NCBI GenBank assembly: GCA_017459445.1
Contig: JAFUDJ010000011.1
Span: forward strand, 47,562 to 111,561
From: Prevotella sp.
GTDB taxonomy: Bacteria; Bacteroidota; Bacteroidia; Bacteroidales; Bacteroidaceae
Length of the DNA stretch: 64,000 nucleotides
Direction: 5' to 3'
Shown: piece after piece, positions 22,886-31,430 of the stretch
How the letters are laid out: each line of letters begins with the position of its first letter
How positions within the stretch are numbered: the stretch's first letter is position 1
The notes under the pieces: generated by a model
Databases searched by the model: none
Told to the model about the DNA's origin: nothing
What the model saw: only the letters and a program-made list of their open reading frames with translations
Position numbers and translations under genes: made by a program

Positions 22886-24298
22886 TTATTTTGTGCCACC
22901 ACCGAGGGCAATGTAGAGGGCAATGACGGCCTCAGAAGCATTGTACATGTTCATGGCAGCGCTGAGCTGTGCGTTAAGCAGCGACTCCTGGGCAGTGAGT
23001 ACCTCAAGGTAGCTGGCCTTGCCGTTGTCCATCAGTTCGTGTGTACCGGTGTACGCCTCGTGGAGCACCTCTATCTGGCGCTGGTAGTAGGCGTTCTTCT
23101 CACGGGCTGTCATACAGTCAGCCATGGCCTCGTTCACCTCGTTGCCGGCGTTGATGACCATCTGGACGTACTTCTTCTGCAAGTCCTCCTCGGTGAGCTG
23201 GGCTATCTTCTTGTTGGCAATCAGCTTGCCACGGGCGAAGATGGGCTGCGTGAGCTGGGCGACGGCATTCAGCAACAGCTTGCCCGGGTCGACGACAATG
23301 CCGGCATCATTGGTCCATCCGGCGGTTCCGCTGAGCGTGATGCTGGGGTAGAAGGCCGAACGGGCTGCCTGTGTGTTATAGAAAGCCTCCTCCATGGCGT
23401 GATTGGCCATACGGATGTCAGGACGGTTCTCCAGCATCTGGGCCGGCACACCTATCTTCAGGTACTTGGTATTGAACATGCGTTCTTCCACTTCACCCGT
23501 CGCCTCGACATGATGCAGGGTGGAGGTGCCCCACTTCTGGCGGTTGATGTGCTGCGGGCTGACGGCCAGCAGCTTGCAGATGGCATTCTCGACGGAACGG
23601 ATGTTGCGGCGGGTGTCGGCTATCTGCGTCTTCACATTCAGGTAAGATGCCTCCATCTGGTTGACAGCGGTGCTATAGGCCTTGCCGTTCTCCCAAAGTG
23701 CCTGCTCGGTCTCGAGTGACTTGTTCCAAAGGCTGTCGGTCTGGGTAAGGATTTCCAGCTGGCGGTCGAGCACTTGCAGCATCAGGTACTGCTGGGCCGT
23801 GACGGAGATGAGGTTGGTGCGCACGGCCTCCTGCTGCATCTGAGCCTGCAGGACGACGGCCTTTGCCGCACGCTTCTGGTTGGTGATGGAGCCGAACACA
23901 TCGATGTCCATCGACAGTTGCAACGGCAGGTTGTAGGTCTTGGAAACCGGACTCTTGTCGAAGCTGGAGAGCGAGCCCTGCGGCGCGAAGTAGAGCGACG
24001 GCAGATAGGCCAGCTTGGCGGCCTTGAGTGATGCTTCGCTCTTCTCTACGGCGATGCGTGCCGAGTTTAGGTCGGTATTGTTCTCTAAGACCTGCTCGAT
24101 GAGTTGCTGCAGCAGCGGGTCGGTGAAGAACTCGCGCCAAGATGTCTCGGCAAGGGATGTGCCGTCCTCGGCAGAAGAACCGCCGGGCACACTGCCAAAG
24201 GCATCGGCGGGCGTCGGAGTCTTCTGCTCGTACTTATTATATATACCGCAGCCCGTAAGCGTGAGGCAAACGAAGATTAGAATGATGTTCTTTCTCAT
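22886..24298 (-). CDS. TolC/OprM-type outer-membrane efflux lipoprotein
   Basis: A 470-residue protein with lipobox LTLTGC (Cys17) and the duplicated coiled-coil/barrel repeats of the outer-membrane efflux family. Examples are NNTDLNSARIAVEKSEASLK near 95 and NRPDIRMANHAMEEAFYN near 285, followed by YPSITLSG. It would form the trimeric exit duct for the AcrA/AcrB pair encoded upstream in the same operon. Length is normal for the family. A DUF4421 gene is inserted between it and acrB. Confidence 0.9.
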   Translation of the reverse strand: MRKNIILIFVCLTLTGCGIYNKYEQKTPTPADAFGSVPGGSSAEDGTSLAETSWREFFTDPLLQQLIEQVLENNTDLNSARIAVEKSEASLKAAKLAYLPSLYFAPQGSLSSFDKSPVSKTYNLPLQLSMDIDVFGSITNQKRAAKAVVLQAQMQQEAVRTNLISVTAQQYLMLQVLDRQLEILTQTDSLWNKSLETEQALWENGKAYSTAVNQMEASYLNVKTQIADTRRNIRSVENAICKLLAVSPQHINRQKWGTSTLHHVEATGEVEERMFNTKYLKIGVPAQMLENRPDIRMANHAMEEAFYNTQAARSAFYPSITLSGTAGWTNDAGIVVDPGKLLLNAVAQLTQPIFARGKLIANKKIAQLTEEDLQKKYVQMVINAGNEVNEAMADCMTAREKNAYYQRQIEVLHEAYTGTHELMDNGKASYLEVLTAQESLLNAQLSAAMNMYNASEAVIALYIALGGGTK

Positions 24299-24344
24299 TA
24301 TATATTCAAATTAAATGGTTGCTTTGTTGATATTTCTCTTATTT

Positions 24345-25379
24345 CTATATTCGCAGACCGAAGAAGGCCCGGATGCGCCATTTGGCGTTCTCCACGGCGA
24401 GGTCGGCCTTGTCGCCGATGTTGGTGTAGGTGTAAACCATTGACAGGCCCAGGAACTTGTTACCCCAGTTACGCACCACAGCCCCCCGGGCTGTGATGAT
24501 GGTCTCGGGGAAATGATAGCGCAGGGACATGCGGTCGTCACCGACAGTCATGGAGGTCTTGCTGTAGACGATGAAGGTGGGCAGCGCAGAGATGTGCAGC
24601 AGCCAGCCTTGTCGGGGCACGTAGTTGTAGCCGTAGCCCGCCCCTAAGCCTACGTTCGTCATCTTCAACTGCTGCCACACCTCCCAGTCGAGGGTAGTGC
24701 GCTGTCTCATGTACGAGGCGGCCAGCAGGAGACTGCCCGCCGAGCGACGCTGAATGTAGCTCTGCGAGAAAGCGGCGGGATAGGAGAAGCGGCGCCCGTT
24801 GAAGGCGTAGTAGGCGTTCAGGTTCAGCGTCTGGGCCTCCAGCAAGCCGTCGGGCAAGTCGAGGTGTCCCATGCCATCCTGTTCGTACCACCCGGAGAAG
24901 TTCTTTGCATCTTGGTAGATGACATCGAAACCGAATTTATTGCTGTAACTGTTGAGGTTCAGCTCGTAGTCGTGGTATTTGCCTATCAGCTGGGCCGGGT
25001 TGAGTGCCAGGCCGAGCGCAACACCCTGATAGCTGACGCCCATGCTGAGCGTAGCCTTGTTATTGGCTTCTGACCTCCCCTGATAGTGATGCCCATTATC
25101 AATGCCCTTGCTCTCAATGGCCATCCCCGACACGTTCATCCGCGCCGTGATGGTCCACTTGGTGTTCGGGCGCATGATGTAAGCCGTGTCATAATTGACT
25201 TTATTATAGCGCGTGGTCAGCATTCGGTCAAGACGCTTAAGAAGGCTCTGTGCGTTGAGGCATGAGAAGCGAGAAGTGGAAAGCGAGAAGTCTGCTACCG
25301 CACAGGCGTGCAGCATCACGGCCATCAAGAAGACCCTTCTCCAGCTTCCTACAGCGGTAGCAAATCCTTCACTCTTCAT
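24345..25379 (-). CDS. DUF4421 family protein
   Basis: A 344-residue frame; the start is uncertain because the first ~12 codons (MKSEGFATAVGS) lie in a GAAGAGTGAA-type intergenic repeat that also precedes coaD. A later start such as the Met near residue 19 (MAVMLHACAVADF) may give the true signal peptide. The body LLKRLDRMLTTRYNKVNYDT, YIMRPNTKWTITARMN, LNSYSNKFGFDVIYQ and YYAFNGRRFSYPAAFSQS matches DUF4421, a Bacteroidetes outer-membrane barrel-like family of unknown role. It is embedded in the efflux operon between acrB and tolC, so probably an envelope accessory. Confidence 0.75.
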   Translation of the reverse strand: MKSEGFATAVGSWRRVFLMAVMLHACAVADFSLSTSRFSCLNAQSLLKRLDRMLTTRYNKVNYDTAYIMRPNTKWTITARMNVSGMAIESKGIDNGHHYQGRSEANNKATLSMGVSYQGVALGLALNPAQLIGKYHDYELNLNSYSNKFGFDVIYQDAKNFSGWYEQDGMGHLDLPDGLLEAQTLNLNAYYAFNGRRFSYPAAFSQSYIQRRSAGSLLLAASYMRQRTTLDWEVWQQLKMTNVGLGAGYGYNYVPRQGWLLHISALPTFIVYSKTSMTVGDDRMSLRYHFPETIITARGAVVRNWGNKFLGLSMVYTYTNIGDKADLAVENAKWRIRAFFGLRI

Positions 25380-25380
25380 T

Positions 25381-25432
25381 GTTTCACTCTTTATTTTTTA
25401 TTTTTCACTCTTCACTTTTCACTTTAACAGCT
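25381..25432. repeat. Low-complexity CACTCTTCACTTTT repeat
   Basis: Short imperfect repeats of TTCACTCTT/TTCACTTTT next to the word CTACAGCGGTAGCAAATCC. A similar arrangement is found at 36547-36597 upstream of coaD. Confidence 0.7.
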
Positions 25433-28400
25433 CCCTGGAACCGCTCGTGCAGCTTCTGGAACACGATGAAGAAGGCCGGCACGACGAAGAGCAGGGCCAC
25501 GGTGCCGATGCTCATACCGCCGATGACGCCGAGAGCCAAGGCACGGTTACCGTTGGCACCGGCACCGCCCTCGATGACGAGGGGTATCATACCGATAATC
25601 ATCGTGGCCACCGTCATCAGGATGGGGCGCAGACGCTCCTTGCAAGCCTCGAAGGCTGCTTCCGTAATGCTCAAGCCCTGGGCGCGGCGCTCTGTGGCGA
25701 ACTCGGTAATGAGGATGGCCGTCTTCGCCAACAGACCAATCAGCATGATGACACCCGTCTGCAGGTAGATATTGTTATCCATGCCCGGCAGACCCTGCGT
25801 ATAGCCAAGGTATGCAAAGACGAAAGCACCCATCAGGCCGAACGGCACGCTGAAGAGCACGGCCCACGGTGTGAACCATGAGTTATACAGAGAGGCCAGG
25901 ATGAGGTAAATCAGGATGGCGCAGATGATGTAGATAAAGGCGGTGGCATTAGACCCGGAAGCCTCTTCGAGCTCGCGCGACATGCCGCTATACTCGTAGG
26001 TGGCAGTGGCGGGCATCTCCTCCTTAAACACCTCGGCAATGGCCTTGTGGGCATCTCCCTCGGTGTATCCGCTATTAGCGGCAATATAGCAGGTGATGCT
26101 CTGGAACAGGTTGAAGTGCTCGATGTTGGATGGGCCGACTATCTCTTTCAGTGTGATGAACTCAGCAATAGGTGCCATCTTTCCATTACCCACCTGCACG
26201 AAGATATTCTGCAGCGACGACGGGTCAAGACGATACTCGGGCGAGGCTGCAGCCATGATGCGATAGACCTTACCAAACTGGTTGAAGTTGCCGATATAGG
26301 CACCACCGCAGAAAGTACCGAGCGTGTTGAGTACGTCGGCAGGCGACACACCGGCCCGGTCGCACTGGGCAGCATCGACATCGACCTGATATTTCGGGAA
26401 GCGCTCAGAGTATGTCGACATCGCGGAGGCTATCTCCGGACGCTCAGACAATTTGACTAAGAAGTGCTCGGTATGCTTGGCAAACTCCGACAGGTTGCCA
26501 TCGGTGGGGTCCTCGACAACCAGCGTGACACTGTTACTCGTACCATAGCCGGGAATCTGCGGCATCTCGAAGGGCGTCACCGTCACATTCTTGATGTCCT
26601 GACAGTCGAAGTAGAACCGGTACATGACGAGGGTCAGCAGGTGGTCCAGACCGGGGCGTTCCTCCCAGTTCTTCAGGCGGACAACCAGCGTGGCGTAGTT
26701 AGAACCGGCACCAGAGAGCATGCCATAGCCACAGCAAATAGCGAAGCTCTCCATCTCGGGAATCTTCTTCACTTTCTCCTCCACCTGTTTCATAATCTCA
26801 CGGGTCTGCTGCAGCGTGGTTCCTTCCGGAGCACTGAGGTCAACCAGGAATACGCCTTGGTCTTCCTGTGGCACCAGACCTGACGGCAGGCTCTTCATGA
26901 AGAACACCAACAGCACGGCAGACAATGCCAGAAGGCTCCAGGCCAAGAGGGGGCGCTTGATGAACTTCTGGACACTACGGCTGTATTTATTGTAGATGGC
27001 GTTATAGCTAACAGTATAGGCTTTCTTCGTGTAGTAGGTAATGCCCTTGCCCTCCTTCTTGCCTTCCTTCACGCGCATCATGATGGCGCAGAGTGCAGGG
27101 CAGAGCGTCAAGGCCGAGACACACGACAGACCGACGCTGGAGGCGATGGTCACACCAAACTGGGTGAAGAACGTGCCCGACGTACCGGGCATGAACGTCA
27201 CGGGGATGAACACGGCCATAAATACCAAGGTACACGAGACGACGGCCACCGACACCTCGCTCATAGCCTGACGGGTAGCTTCGCGGGCATCGCTGATGCC
27301 ACCCTCCATCTTAGCCATGACGGCCTCAACCACCACGATGGCGTCGTCGACCACCGTACCGATGGCCAGCACGAGTGCAAACAGCGTCAGGATGTTGAGC
27401 GAGAAGCCTGCCAGCGAGACGATGGCAAAGGTGCCCAGCAGTGACACGATAATGGATATGGAGGGAATGATGGTGGCCTTAAAGTTCTGCAGGAAGAAGA
27501 ACACTACCAGCACCACGAGGATGATGGCGATGACCAGTGTCTCCACCACGTTGTGGATGGCAGCGAACAGGAAGTCGTCGCTGGTCATCAAGGTGACGAA
27601 CTCCAGTCCGGCGGGCATCGTGGCCTTCATCTCCTCAAACGTCTTGTTGATGCGGGCATTCACCTCGGTGGCGTTGGCGCCCGGTGCCTGGTACACCATG
27701 AACATGGCACCCGGGCGGTCCTGGATATTTGAGGTGAAATTGTAGCTCATGGCTCCAATCTTCACTTCCGCCACGTCGCTCAGGTGCAGCATGCCGCCGC
27801 CGCTGGTGCGCAAGACGATGTCGTTAAACTCCTCGACCGTCTTCAGCGTTCCCTTGTACTGCATGGAGTACTGGTAGGAGTTTCCTGACTGCTCGCCAAG
27901 GGAACCCACTGCCGACACGAAGCTCTGTCCGCCGATGGCGGCGAAGATGTCGTTAGGCGTCAGGCCATATTGTGCCATCACGTCGGGCTTCAGCCAGAGG
28001 CGCAGGGCATAGGTGTTGCCGAGGCTCTGCACGTTACCCACACCGCTGATACGCATCAGGCGTGGCTTGATGTTGATGTCGACATAGTTGGACACAAAGT
28101 CCTCGTCGTACTTGCCATCGACACTGCGCACGGCGAAAATCTGCAGGATGTTGTTCTGGCGTTTCTCCACAGTCACGCCGATTTTGTTGACATCGGCAGG
28201 CAGCAGGGCCTGCGCGCGGGTGACGCGGTTCTGCACGTTCACCGCCGCCAAGTCGGGGTCGACACCCTGTTTGAAATAGACACTGATTTCCACATCACCG
28301 TTCGACGAAGCCTTGGAGGTGATATAGGACATGTCCGTCACACCATTGATGGCCTCTTCAAGTGGCTGGATGACCGACTTCATCACCGTGTTCTCGTCAG

Positions 28401-28557
28401 CACCGGAGTAGCTGGTAGTGACCATCACCGTTGGCGGTGCTATGTCGGGATACTGCTCCACTGGCAGTGTACTCATCGAGATGTAGCCCACCAGCGCTAT
28501 CACTATCGAGATGGCACATGCCATCACGTATTTATTGATAAAGATATTGTTCTTCAT
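25405..28557 (-). CDS. RND multidrug efflux transporter, AcrB/HAE1 type
   Basis: A 1050-residue protein, the normal length for AcrB, with the two-fold repeat of membrane span plus large periplasmic loops. The N-terminus is typical (NKYVMACAISIVIALVGYIS...LPVEQYPDIAPP). The proton-relay pair is present in GTVVDDAIVVVEAVM near residue 405, and the matching Lys in LLAKTAILITEFA near 935. It is an inner-membrane proton-driven exporter. It stands between the adaptor gene (28630-29736) and the DUF4421/TolC genes. Substrates cannot be deduced. Confidence 0.95.
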   Translation of the reverse strand: MKNNIFINKYVMACAISIVIALVGYISMSTLPVEQYPDIAPPTVMVTTSYSGADENTVMKSVIQPLEEAINGVTDMSYITSKASSNGDVEISVYFKQGVDPDLAAVNVQNRVTRAQALLPADVNKIGVTVEKRQNNILQIFAVRSVDGKYDEDFVSNYVDINIKPRLMRISGVGNVQSLGNTYALRLWLKPDVMAQYGLTPNDIFAAIGGQSFVSAVGSLGEQSGNSYQYSMQYKGTLKTVEEFNDIVLRTSGGGMLHLSDVAEVKIGAMSYNFTSNIQDRPGAMFMVYQAPGANATEVNARINKTFEEMKATMPAGLEFVTLMTSDDFLFAAIHNVVETLVIAIILVVLVVFFFLQNFKATIIPSISIIVSLLGTFAIVSLAGFSLNILTLFALVLAIGTVVDDAIVVVEAVMAKMEGGISDAREATRQAMSEVSVAVVSCTLVFMAVFIPVTFMPGTSGTFFTQFGVTIASSVGLSCVSALTLCPALCAIMMRVKEGKKEGKGITYYTKKAYTVSYNAIYNKYSRSVQKFIKRPLLAWSLLALSAVLLVFFMKSLPSGLVPQEDQGVFLVDLSAPEGTTLQQTREIMKQVEEKVKKIPEMESFAICCGYGMLSGAGSNYATLVVRLKNWEERPGLDHLLTLVMYRFYFDCQDIKNVTVTPFEMPQIPGYGTSNSVTLVVEDPTDGNLSEFAKHTEHFLVKLSERPEIASAMSTYSERFPKYQVDVDAAQCDRAGVSPADVLNTLGTFCGGAYIGNFNQFGKVYRIMAAASPEYRLDPSSLQNIFVQVGNGKMAPIAEFITLKEIVGPSNIEHFNLFQSITCYIAANSGYTEGDAHKAIAEVFKEEMPATATYEYSGMSRELEEASGSNATAFIYIICAILIYLILASLYNSWFTPWAVLFSVPFGLMGAFVFAYLGYTQGLPGMDNNIYLQTGVIMLIGLLAKTAILITEFATERRAQGLSITEAAFEACKERLRPILMTVATMIIGMIPLVIEGGAGANGNRALALGVIGGMSIGTVALLFVVPAFFIVFQKLHERFQGAVKVKSEE

Positions 28558-28564
28558 TGTCGGA

Positions 28565-28628
28565 AGTTCGATATTACGTTATTTCGATATTTCGATATTT
28601 CGGCATTTCGATATTTCGGTATTCCGAA
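28565..28628. repeat. Period-8 tandem array, consensus TTCGATAT (about 8 units)
   Basis: Units such as TTCGATAT, TTCGGCAT, TTCGGTAT and TACGTTAT run between the acrA stop and acrB start. It is the same octamer family as 3631-3733 and 38691-38840. Confidence 0.85.
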
Positions 28629-28629
28629 A

Positions 28630-29736
28630 TTACTGTTCCGGGAACAGTACCTTCTGCCCCTCCGTCACGTTGTTGGCGCCGGTGGTCACAATCTTGTCGC
28701 CCACGTTCAGGCCGCTGGTAATGATGAAGTCCTTACCGTTACCGGTGTCCTGCATCGTCACGTCAACAGCGGTGGCGGTGCTGTCGGCCTTCACCTTATA
28801 TACCTGCGACTTGTCCTGCAGACGCACCACAGCATTCTGGGGAATGACCATTACGTCTTTTTCAGCAAACGACATGACTACCGTTCCCTGGATGCCGGAG
28901 TGCAGCACTCCTTCTGGATTGGGGAACGACACCTTGGCGGTCAGCGAGCCTGTAGCCGCATTGACGACGCCCGTCAAGCTGACCACACGACCCTTGTGAG
29001 GATACTCCGTACCGCTCTTCATGACAAACGTTGCCTCGGGCAGCTCAGCAATAAGCTTCTTCATATCAGTGGCGTTCACGCCTTCCTGCACCATCGCCTC
29101 GACGATGGCCTCCGTGACCGAGAACTCAGCATACATCGTCGTGTTGCCGCTCAGCATGGTCAGCTCTGTCATAGGCGACACCTGGTCGCCGTTACGCACG
29201 GGAATCTCACCGATGACACCCGACACGGGAGCCGTGATGGTGCAGAAGCCGAGGTTCACCTTGGCACGGTTCACCGAGGCCCGCGCCTGGGCCACAGCGG
29301 CCTGGGCCTGCTTGTAGGAGTTCTCCGAGTTGCTGAGCATGTAGGTGCTCACGATTTTCTTCTCGAACAGGTTCTTGTTCGACTCATACTCCAGCTTGGC
29401 AGAGTTCTCCTGAGCCAGGGCAGCCTGCAGGTTGGCCTGTGCTGCCTCCAGCTCCAGCTGGGCGTTGCGGGAGTCGATGATGAAGAGCGTCTGTCCCTTC
29501 TTCACTTGCTGACCCTCGGACACGCAGATTTGCATCAGCTGTCCGCTGACCTGTGGCGTGACGGTCACGTCGTTCTGACCTTTCATTCTGGCACTGAACT
29601 TGTAAGGCAGTTCAATGTCTGACTTCTTCACTGTCAATGTCTCAAACGAAGACTGTGTCTCCTTGGGCATGTTCACGTCACACGCCACCAACCCAGTTAA
29701 GATACCGAGCATCAAAGTACTTTTAATGATTTTCAT
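28630..29736 (-). CDS. RND membrane-fusion (adaptor) lipoprotein, AcrA type
   Basis: The ATG at 29736 is chosen because it yields lipoprotein signal MKIIKSTLMLGILTGLVAC; the longer frame adds only a non-signal leader. The 368-residue protein has a lipoyl half-motif VTPQVSGQLMQICVSEGQQV near 55, an alpha-hairpin (ESNKNLFEKKIVSTYMLSNS...), the second lipoyl half GFCTITAPVSGVIGEIPVRNG, and C-terminal beta-barrel parts ending NNVTEGQKVLFPE. It links the AcrB transporter to the TolC duct. It is the first core gene of the efflux set, 54 bases after the 186-codon membrane gene. Confidence 0.9.
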   Translation of the reverse strand: MKIIKSTLMLGILTGLVACDVNMPKETQSSFETLTVKKSDIELPYKFSARMKGQNDVTVTPQVSGQLMQICVSEGQQVKKGQTLFIIDSRNAQLELEAAQANLQAALAQENSAKLEYESNKNLFEKKIVSTYMLSNSENSYKQAQAAVAQARASVNRAKVNLGFCTITAPVSGVIGEIPVRNGDQVSPMTELTMLSGNTTMYAEFSVTEAIVEAMVQEGVNATDMKKLIAELPEATFVMKSGTEYPHKGRVVSLTGVVNAATGSLTAKVSFPNPEGVLHSGIQGTVVMSFAEKDVMVIPQNAVVRLQDKSQVYKVKADSTATAVDVTMQDTGNGKDFIITSGLNVGDKIVTTGANNVTEGQKVLFPEQ

Positions 29737-29754
29737 TTTCTTTGTTTTTGCTTT

Positions 29755-29793
29755 TAAATTATCAATTCTCAATTCTCAATTATCAACCTTTCA
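29755..29793. repeat. Short ATTCTCAATT tandem repeat
   Basis: Four imperfect 9-10 base copies of ATTCTCAATT/ATTATCAACC between acrA and the upstream membrane gene. Confidence 0.7.
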
Positions 29794-30351
29794 ATTCTCC
29801 GCTTCGGTGACGAAACAGGCCACGAGACCATAGGTAATGGTAGGACGAATCCATATCTCGGTGAGCATATATTCGGTGTACTCATTGATGGGCTCCAGGG
29901 TGATGTCCCAGTTGTAGAGCGTGGCAATGAGTATGTCGATGACACAGATTGTCCACAGGTTGCTCTTCGTATAACTCTTCCAGTCCTTGCGGGCATAGAA
30001 GAACGTGAGCATACAAAGCAGCAGCACCGACAGCGTGAGGCACACGAGGTGCAGGGCGTAGTAGGCCAGGGGCGGTGCAAAGAGGATGTCGCGCAGCAGC
30101 ACCGTCATGCCCACCGAGATGGAGCACCAGTAGTTGAACTGCTGGGTGGTGATGCGCGGGGAGTTGAAGAAGTACATCCAAATCATCACCAGACAGGCAA
30201 TGTAGAACAGGTTGAGCACCAGTTCGGGCCATGCCTCGCCCAGTCCGAAGTGGAAAATGGCGTAAAGCATCACGCCCACTGACAATGAGCCGCCGACAGC
30301 GGTAATCATGATGTCGAAAACCTTGGCTCCTTTCTTGAATCTCGTTTTCAT
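29791..30351 (-). CDS. Small polytopic membrane protein of unknown function
   Basis: A 186-residue protein with about five hydrophobic spans (VFDIMITAVGGSLSVGVMLY, LVLNLFYIACLVMIWMYFF, SVGMTVLLRDILFAPPLAYY, HLVCLTLSVLLLCMLTFFY, LWTICVIDILIATLY) and an acidic loop near the end. No motif or family was recognised. It sits between the HTH-less AraC-paralogue (30498-31211) and acrA, all on the minus strand, so it is likely part of the efflux operon. A sensory or regulatory role is conceivable from context only. Confidence 0.6.
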   Translation of the reverse strand: MKTRFKKGAKVFDIMITAVGGSLSVGVMLYAIFHFGLGEAWPELVLNLFYIACLVMIWMYFFNSPRITTQQFNYWCSISVGMTVLLRDILFAPPLAYYALHLVCLTLSVLLLCMLTFFYARKDWKSYTKSNLWTICVIDILIATLYNWDITLEPINEYTEYMLTEIWIRPTITYGLVACFVTEAEN

Positions 30352-30399
30352 ATCATTTGTTTTAACTTATAATTGTCATGTTATTCTTCTTTCTTTTCA

Positions 30400-30480
30400 A
30401 CACGAATTGCCATGTAATTGCCCATGAATTTCTCATATAATTAATGATAATTCGTGTTTAATTCGTGGTAATTCGTGTTC
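30400..30480. repeat. AATTCGTG dispersed repeats
   Basis: Non-coding gap between the two membrane genes with three AATTCGTG words and inverted ACACGAATT and CATGAATT forms. It is A/T-rich; no gene is seen. Confidence 0.6.
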
Positions 30481-30497
30481 AAAATAAAAACCCGGAT

Positions 30498-31211
30498 TCA
30501 CGTCTCGCTGTCGCTCTCCAATTCCTGTAACGTCTCCACGCGCCAGACGAGGAAGGCGATGATGATGAGCGTGTTCACCTGCGCCAGATACTCCGTCACA
30601 AGCGCGCCGCCATTGGTGGAGTAGACCACGTGGACGAACAGGATGAAGGCCAGCAGTAGCAGGCTCTGCCACACCTCCTTGCGCTCCAGGTCGGCATAGT
30701 TGTCGAGCAGCCACCGCCCGTACTGCCGCACGGCCCTCACGTAGTACACGAGGAAGGCCACGGCCACTGCGGCCATGTACCACTCCACTGCCGGCTCGAA
30801 CACGTCGCTGTGCAGGGCGATGCACACCACGGCCAGCACCGCCACCGGTGCCACCGTCGCCCATGCGGGCCAGAGCGGTCGCTGTCGGTCCTGCAGCATC
30901 CGCAGGAGCACGCACATCAGCAGCGGCACGAACGTCAGGCGGTCGAGCGTGATGGCCACGATGTTGCGCACCAGCCAGTCGTCACTCAGGCACAGCTGCC
31001 CCAGCACGACCCACCATACGTGGCTTGCGAAGACTGCCGCCATGAATGCCGCCGTCCACCGACGCAGCACACGGCTGGACCCTATGTCGTCGCCAACCAC
31101 TGCGTTGCCCCGCCGCCAGAGCAGATACACACACGCCAACAGCGCAAACCATGCCGCCGCGCCGTAGAGCATCAGGAAAAATGCATCACCCAGTCCTTGG
31201 TATTCGTACAT
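30498..31211 (-). CDS. Membrane protein paralogous to sensor domain of the AraC regulator, without HTH
   Basis: 237 residues with about seven hydrophobic spans. It lines up along its length with residues 1-240 of the regulator at 31431-32642. Shared elements are MLYGAAA/MLYGGAA, YLLWRRGNAV/YLLLCRGNAI, MLQDRQRPLWP/MLQDRRRPLWP, VRQYGRWLLDNYADLERKEVW/VRQYGRWLRDNYADLEHKEVW (given in part) and WRVETLQEL/WRVETLPQL. It stops where the other continues into its linker and AraC domain. It is divergently transcribed from that regulator across four 21-bp repeats. It could modulate the regulator by pairing in the membrane (inference). Confidence 0.75.
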   Translation of the reverse strand: MYEYQGLGDAFFLMLYGAAAWFALLACVYLLWRRGNAVVGDDIGSSRVLRRWTAAFMAAVFASHVWWVVLGQLCLSDDWLVRNIVAITLDRLTFVPLLMCVLLRMLQDRQRPLWPAWATVAPVAVLAVVCIALHSDVFEPAVEWYMAAVAVAFLVYYVRAVRQYGRWLLDNYADLERKEVWQSLLLLAFILFVHVVYSTNGGALVTEYLAQVNTLIIIAFLVWRVETLQELESDSET

Positions 31212-31297
31212 AATCTATTGTTTTAGCGTTAAAATTGCTTCAAAGTTACTCAAAAATTCCCGAACTGCCGCACCCGAAAAGCCCGCTCAAAAAGATT

Positions 31298-31389
31298 TTG
31301 CAGATTCTGAAACTTTTTTTGTTAATTCTGAGAGTCGCCCCGATTTTTTGTAGATTTTGAGAGTCGAATTGCAGATTTTGAGAGTCAAG
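31298..31389 (+). promoter_or_regulatory. Four 21-bp direct repeats, likely regulator binding sites
   Basis: Units at 31298-31318, 31319-31339, 31348-31368 and 31369-31389, consensus TTGNAGATTNTGAGAGTC plus 3 bases. Two tandem pairs are separated by 8 bases. They lie in the 219-base divergent region between the HTH-less membrane gene and the AraC gene, immediately upstream of a promoter-like TACCTTTG at 31415-31422. Paired 21-bp direct repeats two helical turns apart are the expected layout for AraC-type sites. Confidence 0.75.
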
Positions 31390-31430
31390 TTGTAGTTTTT
31401 TGTCCAAAAAGTTGTACCTTTGCTGCCGAA

